A stretch of DNA of 64,000 bases from Alisma plantago-aquatica (Eukaryota; Streptophyta; Magnoliopsida; Alismatales; Alismataceae), in contig OY856409.1 of assembly GCA_963693085.1 (NCBI GenBank), positions 1,615,491,711-1,615,555,710 of the forward strand, written 5' to 3'. The position numbers and the translations under genes are program-made. The first letter of the stretch is position 1. Each line of letters starts with the position of its first letter. Shown piece by piece: positions 1 through 9,695 of the stretch. The notes under the pieces were generated by a model. That model searched no databases and was not told where the DNA came from. It saw only the letters and a program-made list of their open reading frames with translations.

Positions 1-977
1 AGTGCCAACTATCCAGTGGAATAACCAAAAGAAATGAAATGCCATTGAATATATGGCAAGAAATTGAACTCTTCGATGTATGGGGAATAGATTACATGGG
101 TCCTTTCCCCCCATCTTACGGATTCATGTACATCTTGGTTTCTGTGGATTACGTTTCGAAATGGGTAGAAGCTCTACCAACCATTTCTTGTGATTCAAAA
201 CCGATAATCAAGATGTTTAAAGAGATAATATTCCCCAGATTCGGCGTTCCAAGAATGATAATATCCGACGGTGGATCACATTTCTTGGAACAGAGCTTTG
301 AAGCCTTATTAAGAAAATATGGAGTTAACCATAAAGTTTCTACACCGTATCATCCATAGACATGTGGACAGGTTGAAGTCTCCAATAGGCAAATTAAAGC
401 TATCCTGGAAAAAACTGTCAATCGGCACCGCACCGATTGGTCCACCAAACTATCTGACGCTCTATGGGCCTACCGCACAACTTTCAAAACACCAATCGGA
501 ACAACACCGTTTCGATTAGTGTATGGGAAGTCTTGCCATTTTCCAGTTGAATTAGAGCATAAGGCCTGGTGGGCCATTAAGCAACTAAACTTCGATCTCA
601 AAGGCGTTGGTGAATTCAGACAACTTCAACTCCAAGAACTAGAAGAATTATGAATGACAGCCTACCACAATGCAAGAATCTACAAAGAACAAACCAAGAT
701 GTGGCATGATGGCCACATAAAAAGAAAGGATATAATCGTCGGAGACAAAGTCCTCCTATTCAACTCCAGACTAAAAATGTTTCCTGGAAAACTGCGTACG
801 AAATGGTCGGGGCCTTTCACAATCAAACATATATACCCGACAGGAGCTGTCATTATTCTCGATGATAATGGAGGAGAAAGGACCGTTAATGGTCACAGAT
901 TAAAGAAATACCACACTCCGGCAGACAAATTATCAAGACAAACTATAGGGATCCATGATCCTATAACAACAGCATAG
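1..977 (+). pseudogene. Athila-type integrase, 3' part of element A pol
   Basis: Ty3/gypsy integrase that would insert the element's cDNA into the host chromosome. The window opens inside the zinc-finger domain (CQ...GNITKR-like stretch before the methionine at 39). The catalytic core follows: first Asp in [12 protein letters not shown], second in IISDGGSHF, Glu in [11 protein letters not shown]. The C-terminal domain has the [19 protein letters not shown]...WSGPF pattern. Frame is kept from 3 to 977. Only two lesions are visible, TAG at 357-359 (a Gln codon in the homologue at 27264-28490) and TGA at 651-653. It is clearly homologous to element B's integrase but from another family. Protease, RT and 5' LTR lie outside the window. 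Confidence 0.93.
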
Positions 978-990
978 CTGGAGCAAAATT

Positions 991-1041
991 TTATCGAGCC
1001 ATCGACGTTAAACCAAAGCGCTTCTTGGGAGGCAACCCAAG
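991..1041 (+). other. Paired hairpins after the integrase stop (element A)
   Basis: Two short inverted repeats begin 14 bases after the integrase stop. Hairpin 1 has TCGA at 994-997 and 1002-1005 with loop GCCA. Hairpin 2 has CTTGGG at 1024-1029, loop AGGCAA, and CCCAAG at 1036-1041. Equivalents lie at the same place in element B (28505-28552) and on the minus strand in element C (62822-62869). Function is unknown; an RNA role in packaging, translation or splicing is inference. Confidence 0.7.
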
Positions 1042-1161
1042 ACCTGAGTACCACCTTTTCTAAGTCCTAGCCTTTTATTTTGTTTTAACCCTTTTTTGTT
1101 TTCTTTAAGTTCTTTCATCATTAATCTAAAAATACATAAAAATCCACATAATTTTGGGGCC

Positions 1162-1236
1162 AAACGGTCTCAAGACCGTTTGCGACCAAACGGTCTCAAT
1201 ACCGTTTGCGACCAAACGGTCTCAAGACCATTTGGT
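1162..1236 (+). repeat. Three-copy 26-bp palindrome array, internal to element A
   Basis: The dyad CGGTCTCAAGACCG (6-bp arms, CA centre) starts at 1165, 1191 and 1217, an exact 26-bp period; copies two and three each carry a substitution. With flanks the first copy reads AAACGGTCTCAAGACCGTTT. The 26-bp period equals that of the arrays in B's LTRs. The array ends 24 bp before a TATA box, the same order as in the LTR promoters of A and B. Confidence 0.9.
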
Positions 1237-1259
1237 AAGGGGCACCCCCCCCTACAACC

Positions 1260-1267
1260 TATAAATA
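1260..1267 (+). promoter_or_regulatory. Putative internal TATA box ahead of the Ulp1-like ORF
   Basis: CCTATAAATA at 1258-1267 lies between the integrase stop and the protease ORF, with the palindrome array just upstream. The LTR promoters at 4204, 16281 and 31519 contain the same CCTATAAATA string behind the same motif. Initiation would be expected roughly 25-35 bp downstream, close before the ATGs at 1295 and 1304. Promoter activity is inferred. Confidence 0.6.
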
Positions 1268-1294
1268 TATCCCTTTCCGGCTTCTAAAACTCAT

Positions 1295-2446
1295 ATGGGC
1301 CGCATGCCCTTCTCTCCGCCAGGATTGGAGTTCTCCCTGGTTCAGAATAATCAACCCACCAGTCCAATCCGCCGAAGTTTCCAAGGACAGCGCTTTCTAC
1401 GTTATAAGGCACATTTTAGCGCTAAACCAGCAAGTCCCATTCACCGAGCTCATTAACGAAGATTTCCACTCCTTGCGAGGACGTTATGCCATGAAGCTTA
1501 TCTGCGATAGAAGGTTCTTCAACGACCCTACTATGGCGCCAGACGACGTCCCTCGTTATTTTTTTTCATCCATTCAACGTCCGTAGAGGAGACCATTCAG
1601 ACAAACCCTAGCGGAGTTGACAAAAGAAAAACAGCCAACCAAAGTCACCAAGCAAAGTCAATGGAACCCTTATATCTTCGACCTGGCTCCAGATAAAGGT
1701 GACATTGATCCGATACCTGGGGTTACCATCAACAGATCTTCACCACGTAGGGAACCCCAATCTGCCATTGAACCTTCATTTCCCAATTTCGATCAGGAAG
1801 CTTGCAAAAGTCTTTTGGACAATGAGCTCCGACTAATAATGTCACGGCTGTATGCCAAAAAAGACGAGCTGGTATATATTGACGGGGATATATTGGTTAT
1901 GGCAGATGCCCTCCGGGAAACCTTACAGTTCAAAGGTTCCATGTCTGGCTGAAGAACTTCGGAACAAATGAGACACTCATCTCTTATCTCCAACATACAA
2001 CTCCGAAGTTCATCATGCTACCTTTCCTTCATCAAGAGCACTGGATGTTACTGGAAACCAATCTTCATGAAGGAACAACAATAATCTACAACAGTTCCGA
2101 CAGCCAGTATGATCTAGACCGGAAAGCATACACTACAACTCCAAAGACACCAACGGAGGAGGTGGCGAAGGAGTGTGCTGACAAATTACATGATCTTTTG
2201 GGTCAGCACACGCGGGCATATGACAAAGATCACTTCAAACCACCAACCTTCTGCCACAGGTGCTCCCAGCAAATCAGAGAATCCAACGACTGCGGCTTCC
2301 ACGTCCTCTTCTGGATGTATACAATTCTGGCCATTCACAAGCCTATAGAGGACATGACAGAAGTGGACTACCACACACTATGTGGAAAGCTCTCAGCCAC
2401 CTTACTCAGAACTCATGGGGCAAATAAAGGATTAACTGAAGCCTAA
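1295..2446 (+). pseudogene. Ulp1-like (C48) cysteine-protease ORF of element A, broken
   Basis: Third ORF of element A, downstream of integrase. Segments: about 1295-1370 in frame 2, a shift, an open stretch in frame 0 to TAG at 1584-1586, open again to 1954, then a shift into the frame ending with TAA at 2444-2446. The last part resembles C48 Ulp1/SENP-type peptidases, which cleave SUMO-like isopeptide or peptide bonds: His in HQEHW (codon 2039-2041), Asp in YNSSDS (2099-2101), upstream Gln pair, and Cys in SNDCGF (2291-2293) followed by a hydrophobic helix. A preceding WLKNFG...ISYLQ segment fits the domain start. No known domain was recognised in the N-terminal part. Element C has a clear homologue. 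Substrate is unknown and this copy cannot be functional as read. Confidence 0.82.
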
Positions 2447-2447
2447 T

Positions 2448-2537
2448 GCCCTTGTCCATGCATCTCTCAAACTATCACTTTGACACTCTGTGGACAGAGT
2501 GAGTGATAAGTTAGGGGGGAATGCACTGGACAAGGGC
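2448..2537 (+). other. 90-nt stem-loop with embedded PPT copy after the protease ORF
   Basis: The stem-loop starts two bases after the protease stop. Outer arms are GCCCTTGTCCATGCAT (2448-2463) and ATGCACTGGACAAGGGC (2521-2537), with one bulge. Middle arms are AACTATCACT (2470-2479) and AGTGATAAGTT (2502-2512), with one bulge. Inner arms are CACTCTGT (2484-2491) and ACAGAGTG (2494-2501) around GG. The remaining CTCTC (2464-2468) can pair with the G-run at 2514-2519 using G-U pairs, so nearly all bases pair as RNA. The segment around 2490-2520 also resembles the true PPT region at 3610-3644. Confidence 0.8.
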
Positions 2538-3629
2538 GAGGTATCATTCTTCTTCAACCCTTCCTTTAACTCATACTTTTTCGCACATCGTTTTCAAACT
2601 TTCTGTTCATATTTAGACTTTTTCCAGTAATTTCTTCAATAAAATAACTCTTAAGTATAACCTTCATCCTGGAAAGAATCACCCCTAGCTAAGTTAGAGA
2701 TAAAGTAGTCCTCAAAAATAAATAATAAGATTATCATACAGGCATGAATGGCATTCACATTTGGTTTTTATGCTTTTACTTCAATTCTATCTCAGACTCT
2801 TCACAGGTCAACTTCAGGGCCAAAGCAAACCGAAAACTCTCAAAGTCAAGAGGGAAATCAGGGGGAAATCCAAAATCAAGAAATCTCGCGAGCGGACCAC
2901 CAAATAAAAATAAGTGCATGTCAGGAACCCTAAGAACAATTTTCTTCTTCCAATAAAAGAGGTTTGGCCGCCCAATCAAAAACCCTAACAAAAACCCACT
3001 TCCTAAGCCTGTGAGTTTCGAATAAAAGCCAGAGTGTCGAATAAAAACATGAGAGTTGTGCCACACATAAGGACCTATATGAAGAGCCAACAAAGATCTC
3101 ACCCGGCCGGTACATACAGCTGCCCTCATGAAGGCAGATGTGTCGTGCCCGGTAATGAGATCCTAAGGTTTCCTAATATATGAAAAGGCTGATAAAAGAG
3201 CTCACCCGGCCGGTACATTCAGCTGCCCTTATGAAGGCAGATGTGTCGTGCCCGGCAGTGAGTCTCTAAAAAGCATAGACAAACCCTTCCCCACTTGAAG
3301 GGGGAATTACACAATAAGCCTTTTAAGCCAGCCCTCATACCCACTCTAGTTGCCGGTAGGTTTCTTAAAAGAAGTATAAAACTGATTAGGGTCGATGACA
3401 TGCACGTAATAAGAAAGGTGGTCCCAATGCGAGATTCACGATATGAAAGGAACCTGAAATCCATGCAACTCTTGATACTCGAAAGAGTTAGTGTAAGCAG
3501 AAGCCCTAATAAGACCTCGGTAGATCTCTGATCTAGAATTGAAGCAAGAGTATGGAAACCCTAATTAATTAAATTCGCCTCGCCACTGCATGCCTTAGCT
3601 CTATTTAACTTGAGGACAAGCTAGACTCT
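2538..3629 (+). other. 3' non-coding part of element A
   Basis: This stretch lies between the stem-loop and the PPT. I see no conserved coding region; the short open frames overlap on both strands. It holds a duplicated inverted-repeat element at 3095-3264. It is extra sequence between two PPT-like tracts (2509-2520 and 3630-3644), possibly from duplication of the PPT region or an old insertion. Confidence 0.5.
3095..3264 (+). repeat. Two copies of a 67-68 bp self-complementary element
   Basis: Copies lie at 3095-3162 and 3198-3264. Each holds an outer dyad (GATCTCA...TGAGATC in copy 1; CTCAC...GTGAG in copy 2), a CCGGCCGG block answered by CCCGG, and a central hairpin CTGCC-8 nt-GGCAG extended by ACAT/ATGTGT. 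Differences between copies partly keep the outer pairing. Function unknown. Confidence 0.75.
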
Positions 3630-3644
3630 AAGTTAGGGGGGGGG
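3630..3644 (+). other. Polypurine tract of element A
   Basis: AAGTTAGGGGGGGGG lies directly before the LTR start TGATAACC. The preceding TTGAGGACAAG matches the TCGAGGACGAG before B's PPT. It would prime plus-strand DNA synthesis. Confidence 0.88.
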
Positions 3645-3819
3645 TGATAACCTCCCATTTTGTGACGTTATCTTATTAGTTATCCTTAATTTTCCATACT
3701 CTTTCTTAGATAAATTAGATAGAATCATTAACTTTTTACTTTATTGCGGATTTACCAATAAACTAACTTTTCTTATTTATAATTACAGTAAACACAAAAA
3801 AAATTACAAAGACTCCACA

Positions 3820-4184
3820 CGGTCTCAAGACCGTATGAAGACCACACGGTCCCAAGACCGTGTGAAGGTCACTCGGTCCCAAGACCGTATGAAGACCACA
3901 CAGTCCCAAGACCGTGTGAAGGTCACTCGGTCCCAAGACCGTATGAAGACCACACGATCCCAAGACCGTATGAAGACCACACAATCCCAAGACCGTGTGA
4001 AGGTCACTCGGTCCCAAGACCGTATGAAGACCTCACGGTCCCAAGACCGTGTGAAGGTCACTCGGTCCCAAGACCGTCTGAAGACCACACGGTCCCAAGA
4101 CCGTATGAAGGTCACACGGTCCCAAGACCGTATGAAGGCCACACGGTCCCAAGACCGTGTGAAGGCCATACAATCTCAAGACCG
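3820..4184 (+). repeat. Fourteen-copy 27-bp palindrome array in LTR A
   Basis: The dyad CGGTCCCAAGACCG (first copy CGGTCTCAAGACCG) starts at 3820 and then every 27 bp without exception to 4171. Spacers alternate between TATGAAGACCACA-like and TGTGAAGGTCACT-like versions, suggesting a higher-order unit. It lies in U3, ending 19 bp before the TATA box. Since 27 is a multiple of three, it produces long accidental repeat ORFs on both strands. Confidence 0.95.
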
Positions 4185-4203
4185 TTTGGGCTCAATTTGA
4201 GCC

Positions 4204-4211
4204 TATAAATA
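4204..4211 (+). promoter_or_regulatory. TATA box of LTR A
   Basis: GCCTATAAATAAGACCTCAAGG matches the promoter of B's LTRs almost base for base, although the rest of the LTRs differs. The palindrome array lies immediately upstream. It is the likely RNA polymerase II promoter of element A. Confidence 0.82.
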
Positions 4212-4814
4212 AGACCTCAAGGGTCACTTCAAAAGAGAGATCTCTCAGACGCCCAAAGGCTGCCCCTCTAGTTCCATAGCAATTCCATCCTTCATCCATT
4301 GCCCCAAGGCTGCCAGTTTGAGATCCATGTTCCATCATCAAGCTACCTTATCTCTCTCTCAACAGCAAAGAAGGTGGGAAGAGAAGGTCCTTCATCAAGT
4401 CAACCACGAAGTGCGAAGATCGTTGCTCTCTTCACCAAGGGTTCAACCTTCCCTCCTCCGTGGAGATGACGTTCTTTCTTTCTCTTCTCGCCTCCTTCTT
4501 TGTCCTTGACATGAGCGAGTAGTCTCATTCACTAGGGTGCGGGGAGTAGCCCTGCTACCCATGTTTTCATTTCGTGCAATGTAATTCAATTGTTTGCAAA
4601 TGAGATACTCTCCTTTTCAGTTCAACATCAATCGTTTAATGAATGCTAGTTGCTTGATCATCAACTTGTGTTACTTATTATCTTTCGGTATGAATTGTCT
4701 ATGTTTGTACCCTTAGATCTGAATATCGATTGAATGTTGGTTTTAGATGTATGTAGTCACCATGTGTCTGTTTCGGTATCTAGGAGTGCTTTCATGAGTG
4801 GAGTAAACTCACCC

Positions 4815-4875
4815 CCATCGTTGCACTTCCATACTATGAAATGGAATCAGTTGACGTATGGAAGTGCAACCATGG
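4815..4875 (+). other. Long perfect hairpin in the R/U5 part of LTR A
   Basis: GTTGCACTTCCATAC (4820-4834) and its exact complement GTATGGAAGTGCAAC (4856-4870) enclose 21 nt. After one mismatch the stem continues for four more pairs (4815-4818 with 4872-4875). It lies about 610 bp past the TATA box, where B's LTR carries its repeated leader hairpins. It is probably part of the structured 5' leader of the genomic RNA. Confidence 0.8.
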
Positions 4876-5402
4876 TAAGGTCGAGGAACACATCTCATGA
4901 AGGAGTAATGCAAAGCAAGTGACTATTCGTTATGGAATGGTTGGCGTTGCAATACTCCACACTTCTCGTAGCTAGTTATCTGAAAGGAAGCTAGGACTAC
5001 AAGATACTAACTGATTTGACTCTCTTTGCAGGTTGTTTCATTATGTTGCATGTCTTGATCCATGTGTAGCGGTGTGAAACCCGATAACATCCTAGTGGTT
5101 TTTAATCATTGTTTACAACCTTAATTTCTACTTTCTTTCTTTACTTTCCTTGCACTTAGCTTAAAACCAAATCAAACTTTCGATCTAAATATCAACTGTT
5201 AAGTAGTTAAGTACGACTAAAATGTTTTCCATCTTGATTACATCAAGACCGTTGTCTCGAGGATTCGACCCTTAACTATACTACGATAAGACTTCCGCGT
5301 GTCTTATCATACGTGGGTGGAGATCTTACCATAGTACTAGCAAGGCTAAACTTAGGGATTCATCATCTCTAGGATTTTTAGCGGCGTTGCAAAAATCCAT
5401 CA

Positions 5403-5640
5403 GTGGTGAAACCCGATACCATCCCAGCGATTCCATATCATTGATCTTAATCTAGCTTAAATTCAGTCTTTATTTTCCTACAATTAATTTAACTAACCTC
5501 AAATCAACCAATCGTTTTAAATATTAGCCTTAACTCAAACTAGACTAGACTGACAAAGATTCTTAAAAACGTTGTCCTTTGGGTTCAATCCTTAACTATA
5601 CTGCGATAAGACTCATCCGCTTGTGGGTGGTATTATTGCC
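5403..5640 (+). mobile_element. Truncated 3' end of a B-family LTR
   Basis: From GTGGTGAAACCCGATACCAT to GGTATTATTGC this is nearly identical to the end region of B's 5' LTR (about 17338-17572), then the match stops before the LTR terminus. Element A inserted at its left edge; the D1 LTR or a deletion removed its right end. Confidence 0.85.
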
Positions 5641-7916
5641 TCATCCAATGTTCTCGTATTTGATCCTATACATGTATACTACATAGTTGATTATGTATTT
5701 TATTAAGCACTGAGGATTTGAGTTGTACTACACAAATCCAACCGACCACTGCTAAGTCAAAATCAGTGCCATACAAGGTCTAGTGGAAGAGTCAAAATCC
5801 ATGACCTCTCCCCCTCGGTTAGTACAAGTGAACCTGCAATGACATCACGAGTCAACTGCTTCCAACAACATATAGTCCAACTGTGCAAACCTAACCCGCC
5901 TTGGTATAGGTCACGGCGCTAGTGAAATCTAAGCTATGGTCCACAACCACACTCTTCCAGGGTATGGCCCACATCCAATCCTCTGAAATCTCATAAACAT
6001 AATATCACTGAGCTATGGCCCGAAACTGCACTCTTACTAGGGTATGGCCCACAGCCAATCTTGTATCACATATCTTGAGGCATGATCTGAGGCTCACACA
6101 TGCCCAAAGTCACCCTCGATTGCTTGATATTAGGGTACCAATCCCCACATACTCAACAATATGTGATCTAAATTTCCCATAGGAGTTACTCATTTCACCA
6201 TCCAGCAAATGCTGACACTAAATGGATCTATGGCACAGGGCAAGCTACATGATTTGATTCCACTTGATTAATTAGACCAATTAAAGTGTCTTTTAGAAGC
6301 AATCAAGTTACAACATATAAAAAAATCCTTCAAAAGAAAGGGGCATAGTATTACAACAACAGATATCATCATTTAAACTACAAACCAATTCCCATCATCC
6401 GATAACACTGTATCACTGCTAGCCATAAGGCTATCATCATCAACATATTATCATGGGATATCAATATGTCATTCCAGTACTAGAGGATATCACCTCAACT
6501 AGCCACTTAGCCTTTGGAAGTTCCTAAGACCCATCACACTTGTGATTCATAGTTACCTCATCATGCTTCATTAGACATATCAGAATTACTTATACCAACC
6601 ATCATTTGTGCCATATCACATATACGTCTCATAGCAACCATTAGATAATACATTCATCTTTGTAACAAAGTGAATATCATATAATCAGAGAAGAGAATAC
6701 GTTTCAACACATCATAATACCTTTAAATAAGGTAAGTAGTGAATCATAAGTTATCTGATTTAGGATTAGGCTACAGCTGATTTCACACAAGGTTCCTAAG
6801 CATCATTCTATCTCGAATCTATAACTTTCACTACCTCCCATAAGTTGGGGTATATGAGGCTAAGAATTAGACAGTTTAACCAAGTATGCACATTCACATA
6901 TTCATACTTTCTGTGTTCCCTTATCAAAGTTCATAGCCAAAGCTTAATATTATTTAACCATATTCATAGTAGTCACAAGTTATAACACCAAATTAACCCA
7001 TTAGATTAAAGTCATGCAATTAAGAGAGAAAGAGAGAGAGTACAATATCATGCTTTCACTTCATATACATTCAATAACATGAAAAGCTTTTCACATATAG
7101 CCGATTAGGGTTTTACCTCATAGTCACATCACCGAAACCTAATCACACAAATTCCCACCTTTCTGAAACTATTTTAGGTTGAACAACATTAGTTATATAT
7201 GCATAGATTATTATGTCATCAATACTAGGTATCACCATAACATACATGTATACATGTATTACAACCATGCAATATGTAAACATGCTGATCATGCATCATT
7301 CATAACGTTTCATCATTTTGTGACCCATACATTATTACTTATTACAAATCATTAAACACATATCATACTAAGGGAAGTCAAACCTTAGATTACTGAAATA
7401 GAGGGTTCCGCTTCAAACTATCCACAAGGCACTTATTAGGTCAATAGACTTGTTTATATGATTTCTGCTCACACCTTTATTCCAACAAGTCTTATCATCA
7501 CCATCATATATATATTCACATAGTTGTGCCATTAAATTCACTTCACAAGTTAAAATTATATGAAAATGAAATATAGTAGACATTTTTCATTGATTATAAA
7601 CTTTCATTAAGATGAGCACATGGGTCACATTCTTCCATGATTAAGGTTATCATATGGATACTCAACCATTGAACCCTACGTCCATTACTTCCCACATTGT
7701 TGGAGAGTTTAGGGTTAAACTCTATAGTTAAGGATGGACCACTCATAGTAACATCATCCTATGGTGCACTAGGTTTAGGAGAAGCAATTAATATTAATTA
7801 TACATTATCCCAAACAACACTTTTCTATGTTATGTATTGCTCATATGTGTACATCATTGGGCATCTCAGCATATCCTTCAACCCCCATCATGTGATATAA
7901 ATTTCACCTCATCCAC

Positions 7917-8200
7917 ATGTGTCAGATTAACTACATAATGGTGTGTCGGGTGAGCTCATCCAAGGGTATCAGTTTAGACCATCTAATGGTGTATCGGTTT
8001 ACACCATCTTGGTGTATCAGTTTAGACCATCTTGTAGTGTATTGGTTTATCATTAGTCCAATCATGTTAGGTTCACTACACATAAGGTGTGACGGGTTAG
8101 CTATACTTGAAGTGTCAGATTAACTCATAAGAGGTGTATCGGCTTAGCACTCAAGGTATGTATTGGTTTAGCCCTTCTTGAAAGTTTGATGGGCAACCTC
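7917..8200 (-). repeat. Degenerate 30-35 bp repeat in LTR D1
   Basis: Units resembling GGTGTATCGGTTTAGACCATC recur, some forming dyads such as GGTGTATCGGTTTACACC; related decayed units continue to about 8560. The position in the LTR (about 1.7-2.3 kb from its start) corresponds to the palindrome-rich interval of D2. Confidence 0.65.
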
Positions 8201-9457
8201 ACTTGCAAGTGTGACGGGCTGCACTACTTGAAGGTGTGATGGGCTATTAGGGTTAGAGTTCCAACAAGGCATCATGGTTCACTTCCTAAAGATGTAACAT
8301 GCAACCCTACATGAAAGTGTGTTGGCCTCTTTCTCAACCAAGGCGTCATGGTTTAGCACCCAAAATAGACCAGCTCCACAATATCCTTATGGTCATGAAG
8401 AGCTAACACCCCCAACACATGACAATTTAGCAACATATTGGTCTAAGCACCTCTAGGGCATGACATGTTAGCACCCATCAAAGCATATCAGTTTAGCCAA
8501 CATATCGATTTAGGCATCTCTAGGGTATGATGACTTGTCACATGGTGTCTCTCTCTATGCACCACAAGTCACGACAACCACTCATAATGTAGTGCATGTG
8601 TGTGTCAACTTGGTCATCTTCAACATTAGGAAGATAGACCACTAGCCCATCTACTATCATGAAAAGAAGGTAAAAGATATGGGTATCAAACTAACATGAT
8701 TCCTTCACCAAAAAATTCTCAAAACCACCAATAACTACTAGCATACATGAGATAAATGATCTAGAGAAGAAGAACAACATAAGCATATGAAGAGTGAAAA
8801 TAATAAAGGAGGTTAAGATTTATATAACCCACCTCAAGAAGGTCTTCTTCAAGGGTTCAAGCTCCATGATCAAAGATCCAAAACACACATTCTCAAGGTG
8901 GAGTATAGTCCATCTAGAGTCCCAACTCCACCTCATCATCACCTCAAGAAAGAAGAAGGTGCCAAGGCTATGATATCTCAAGAAGAAAGGAAAGAAGGAG
9001 GGAACCACGACCTAATCATCCTTCATCCAAGGTGTGATCCATGGCCGAGAGAGGAAGAAGAAGATGAATAAGAGATATCAAAGAAATGGCCATCAAAGAA
9101 ACATAACTCACCAAGATAGAAGTTGAATAAGGAATCACCATGAGCAAGGCACTTAACCTCCCAAGCTCCATGGGGACTTCCTCTAGATCCATAAGCTCCC
9201 AATCTTTTCCACTAAGTGGAGAGGAACAAGTATGGATGAAAGGGTTTACTTGTGTGAAGAAGGAGGGGGTTATATACCTGAGGGAAGAAAGAGAGATCAA
9301 AGGAGAGGTGTCATCACCTTAGGAGCTTAGGTGACACTTGTCCACAAAAATGGGCCACATGCAACAACATGCAAGACATGGTGATAAGATCCAGGATAGA
9401 CCTAGATCTCTTGGTCTCCTACCAAGGTCATTCTCGATATACCAAGACCTTATACAC

Positions 9458-9695
9458 CACAAACCGACAGGGCATAACCCCACACACTCACAAACTAATA
9501 TGCCTCAACCCTACACACTCACAAACTGATAGGCCTCAACCCTACACACTCACAAATTGATAGGCCTCAACCTTACACACCCACAAATCGATAGGCCAAA
9601 AACCTACACACTCACAAACCAATAGGCCTCAACCCTAAACACACACAAACTGATAGGCCACAACCATACACACTCTCAAATCGATAGGCAGCCTC
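9458..9695 (-). repeat. 31-bp minisatellite in LTR D1
   Basis: About seven to eight tandem copies of a 31-bp unit containing ACTGATAGGCCTCAACCCT and ACACACTCACAA, starting at 9482 with exact 31-bp spacing and a decayed unit before it. No equivalent is seen in D2. Confidence 0.9.

Larger units (their letters stand above)
3645..5402 (+). mobile_element. 3' LTR of element A (Athila-type), 1758 bp
   Basis: Starts TGATAACCTCCC directly after the PPT and ends ...AAATCCATCA, followed at once by recognisable B-family LTR sequence starting GTGGT. It contains a 14-copy palindrome array (3820-4184), a TATA box (4204), a 20-bp-stem hairpin (4815-4875) and an LTR-end region that resembles B's (TTAACTATACTACGATAAGAC-like). 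Element A therefore inserted into a B-family LTR; the duplication would be GTGGT, but its left copy is outside the window. Confidence 0.88.

Noticed and set aside
3820..4184. Array of palindromic repeats with regular spacers resembling a CRISPR array
   Set aside because: Spacers are near-identical repeats themselves, the unit is only 27 bp, the location is an LTR U3 and the genome is a plant.
3835..4200. 121-codon plus-strand and 114-codon minus-strand repeat proteins (TRSQDR and TRSWDR units)
   Set aside because: Both are by-products of a 27-bp repeat that is a multiple of three; no start context, signal or independent support.
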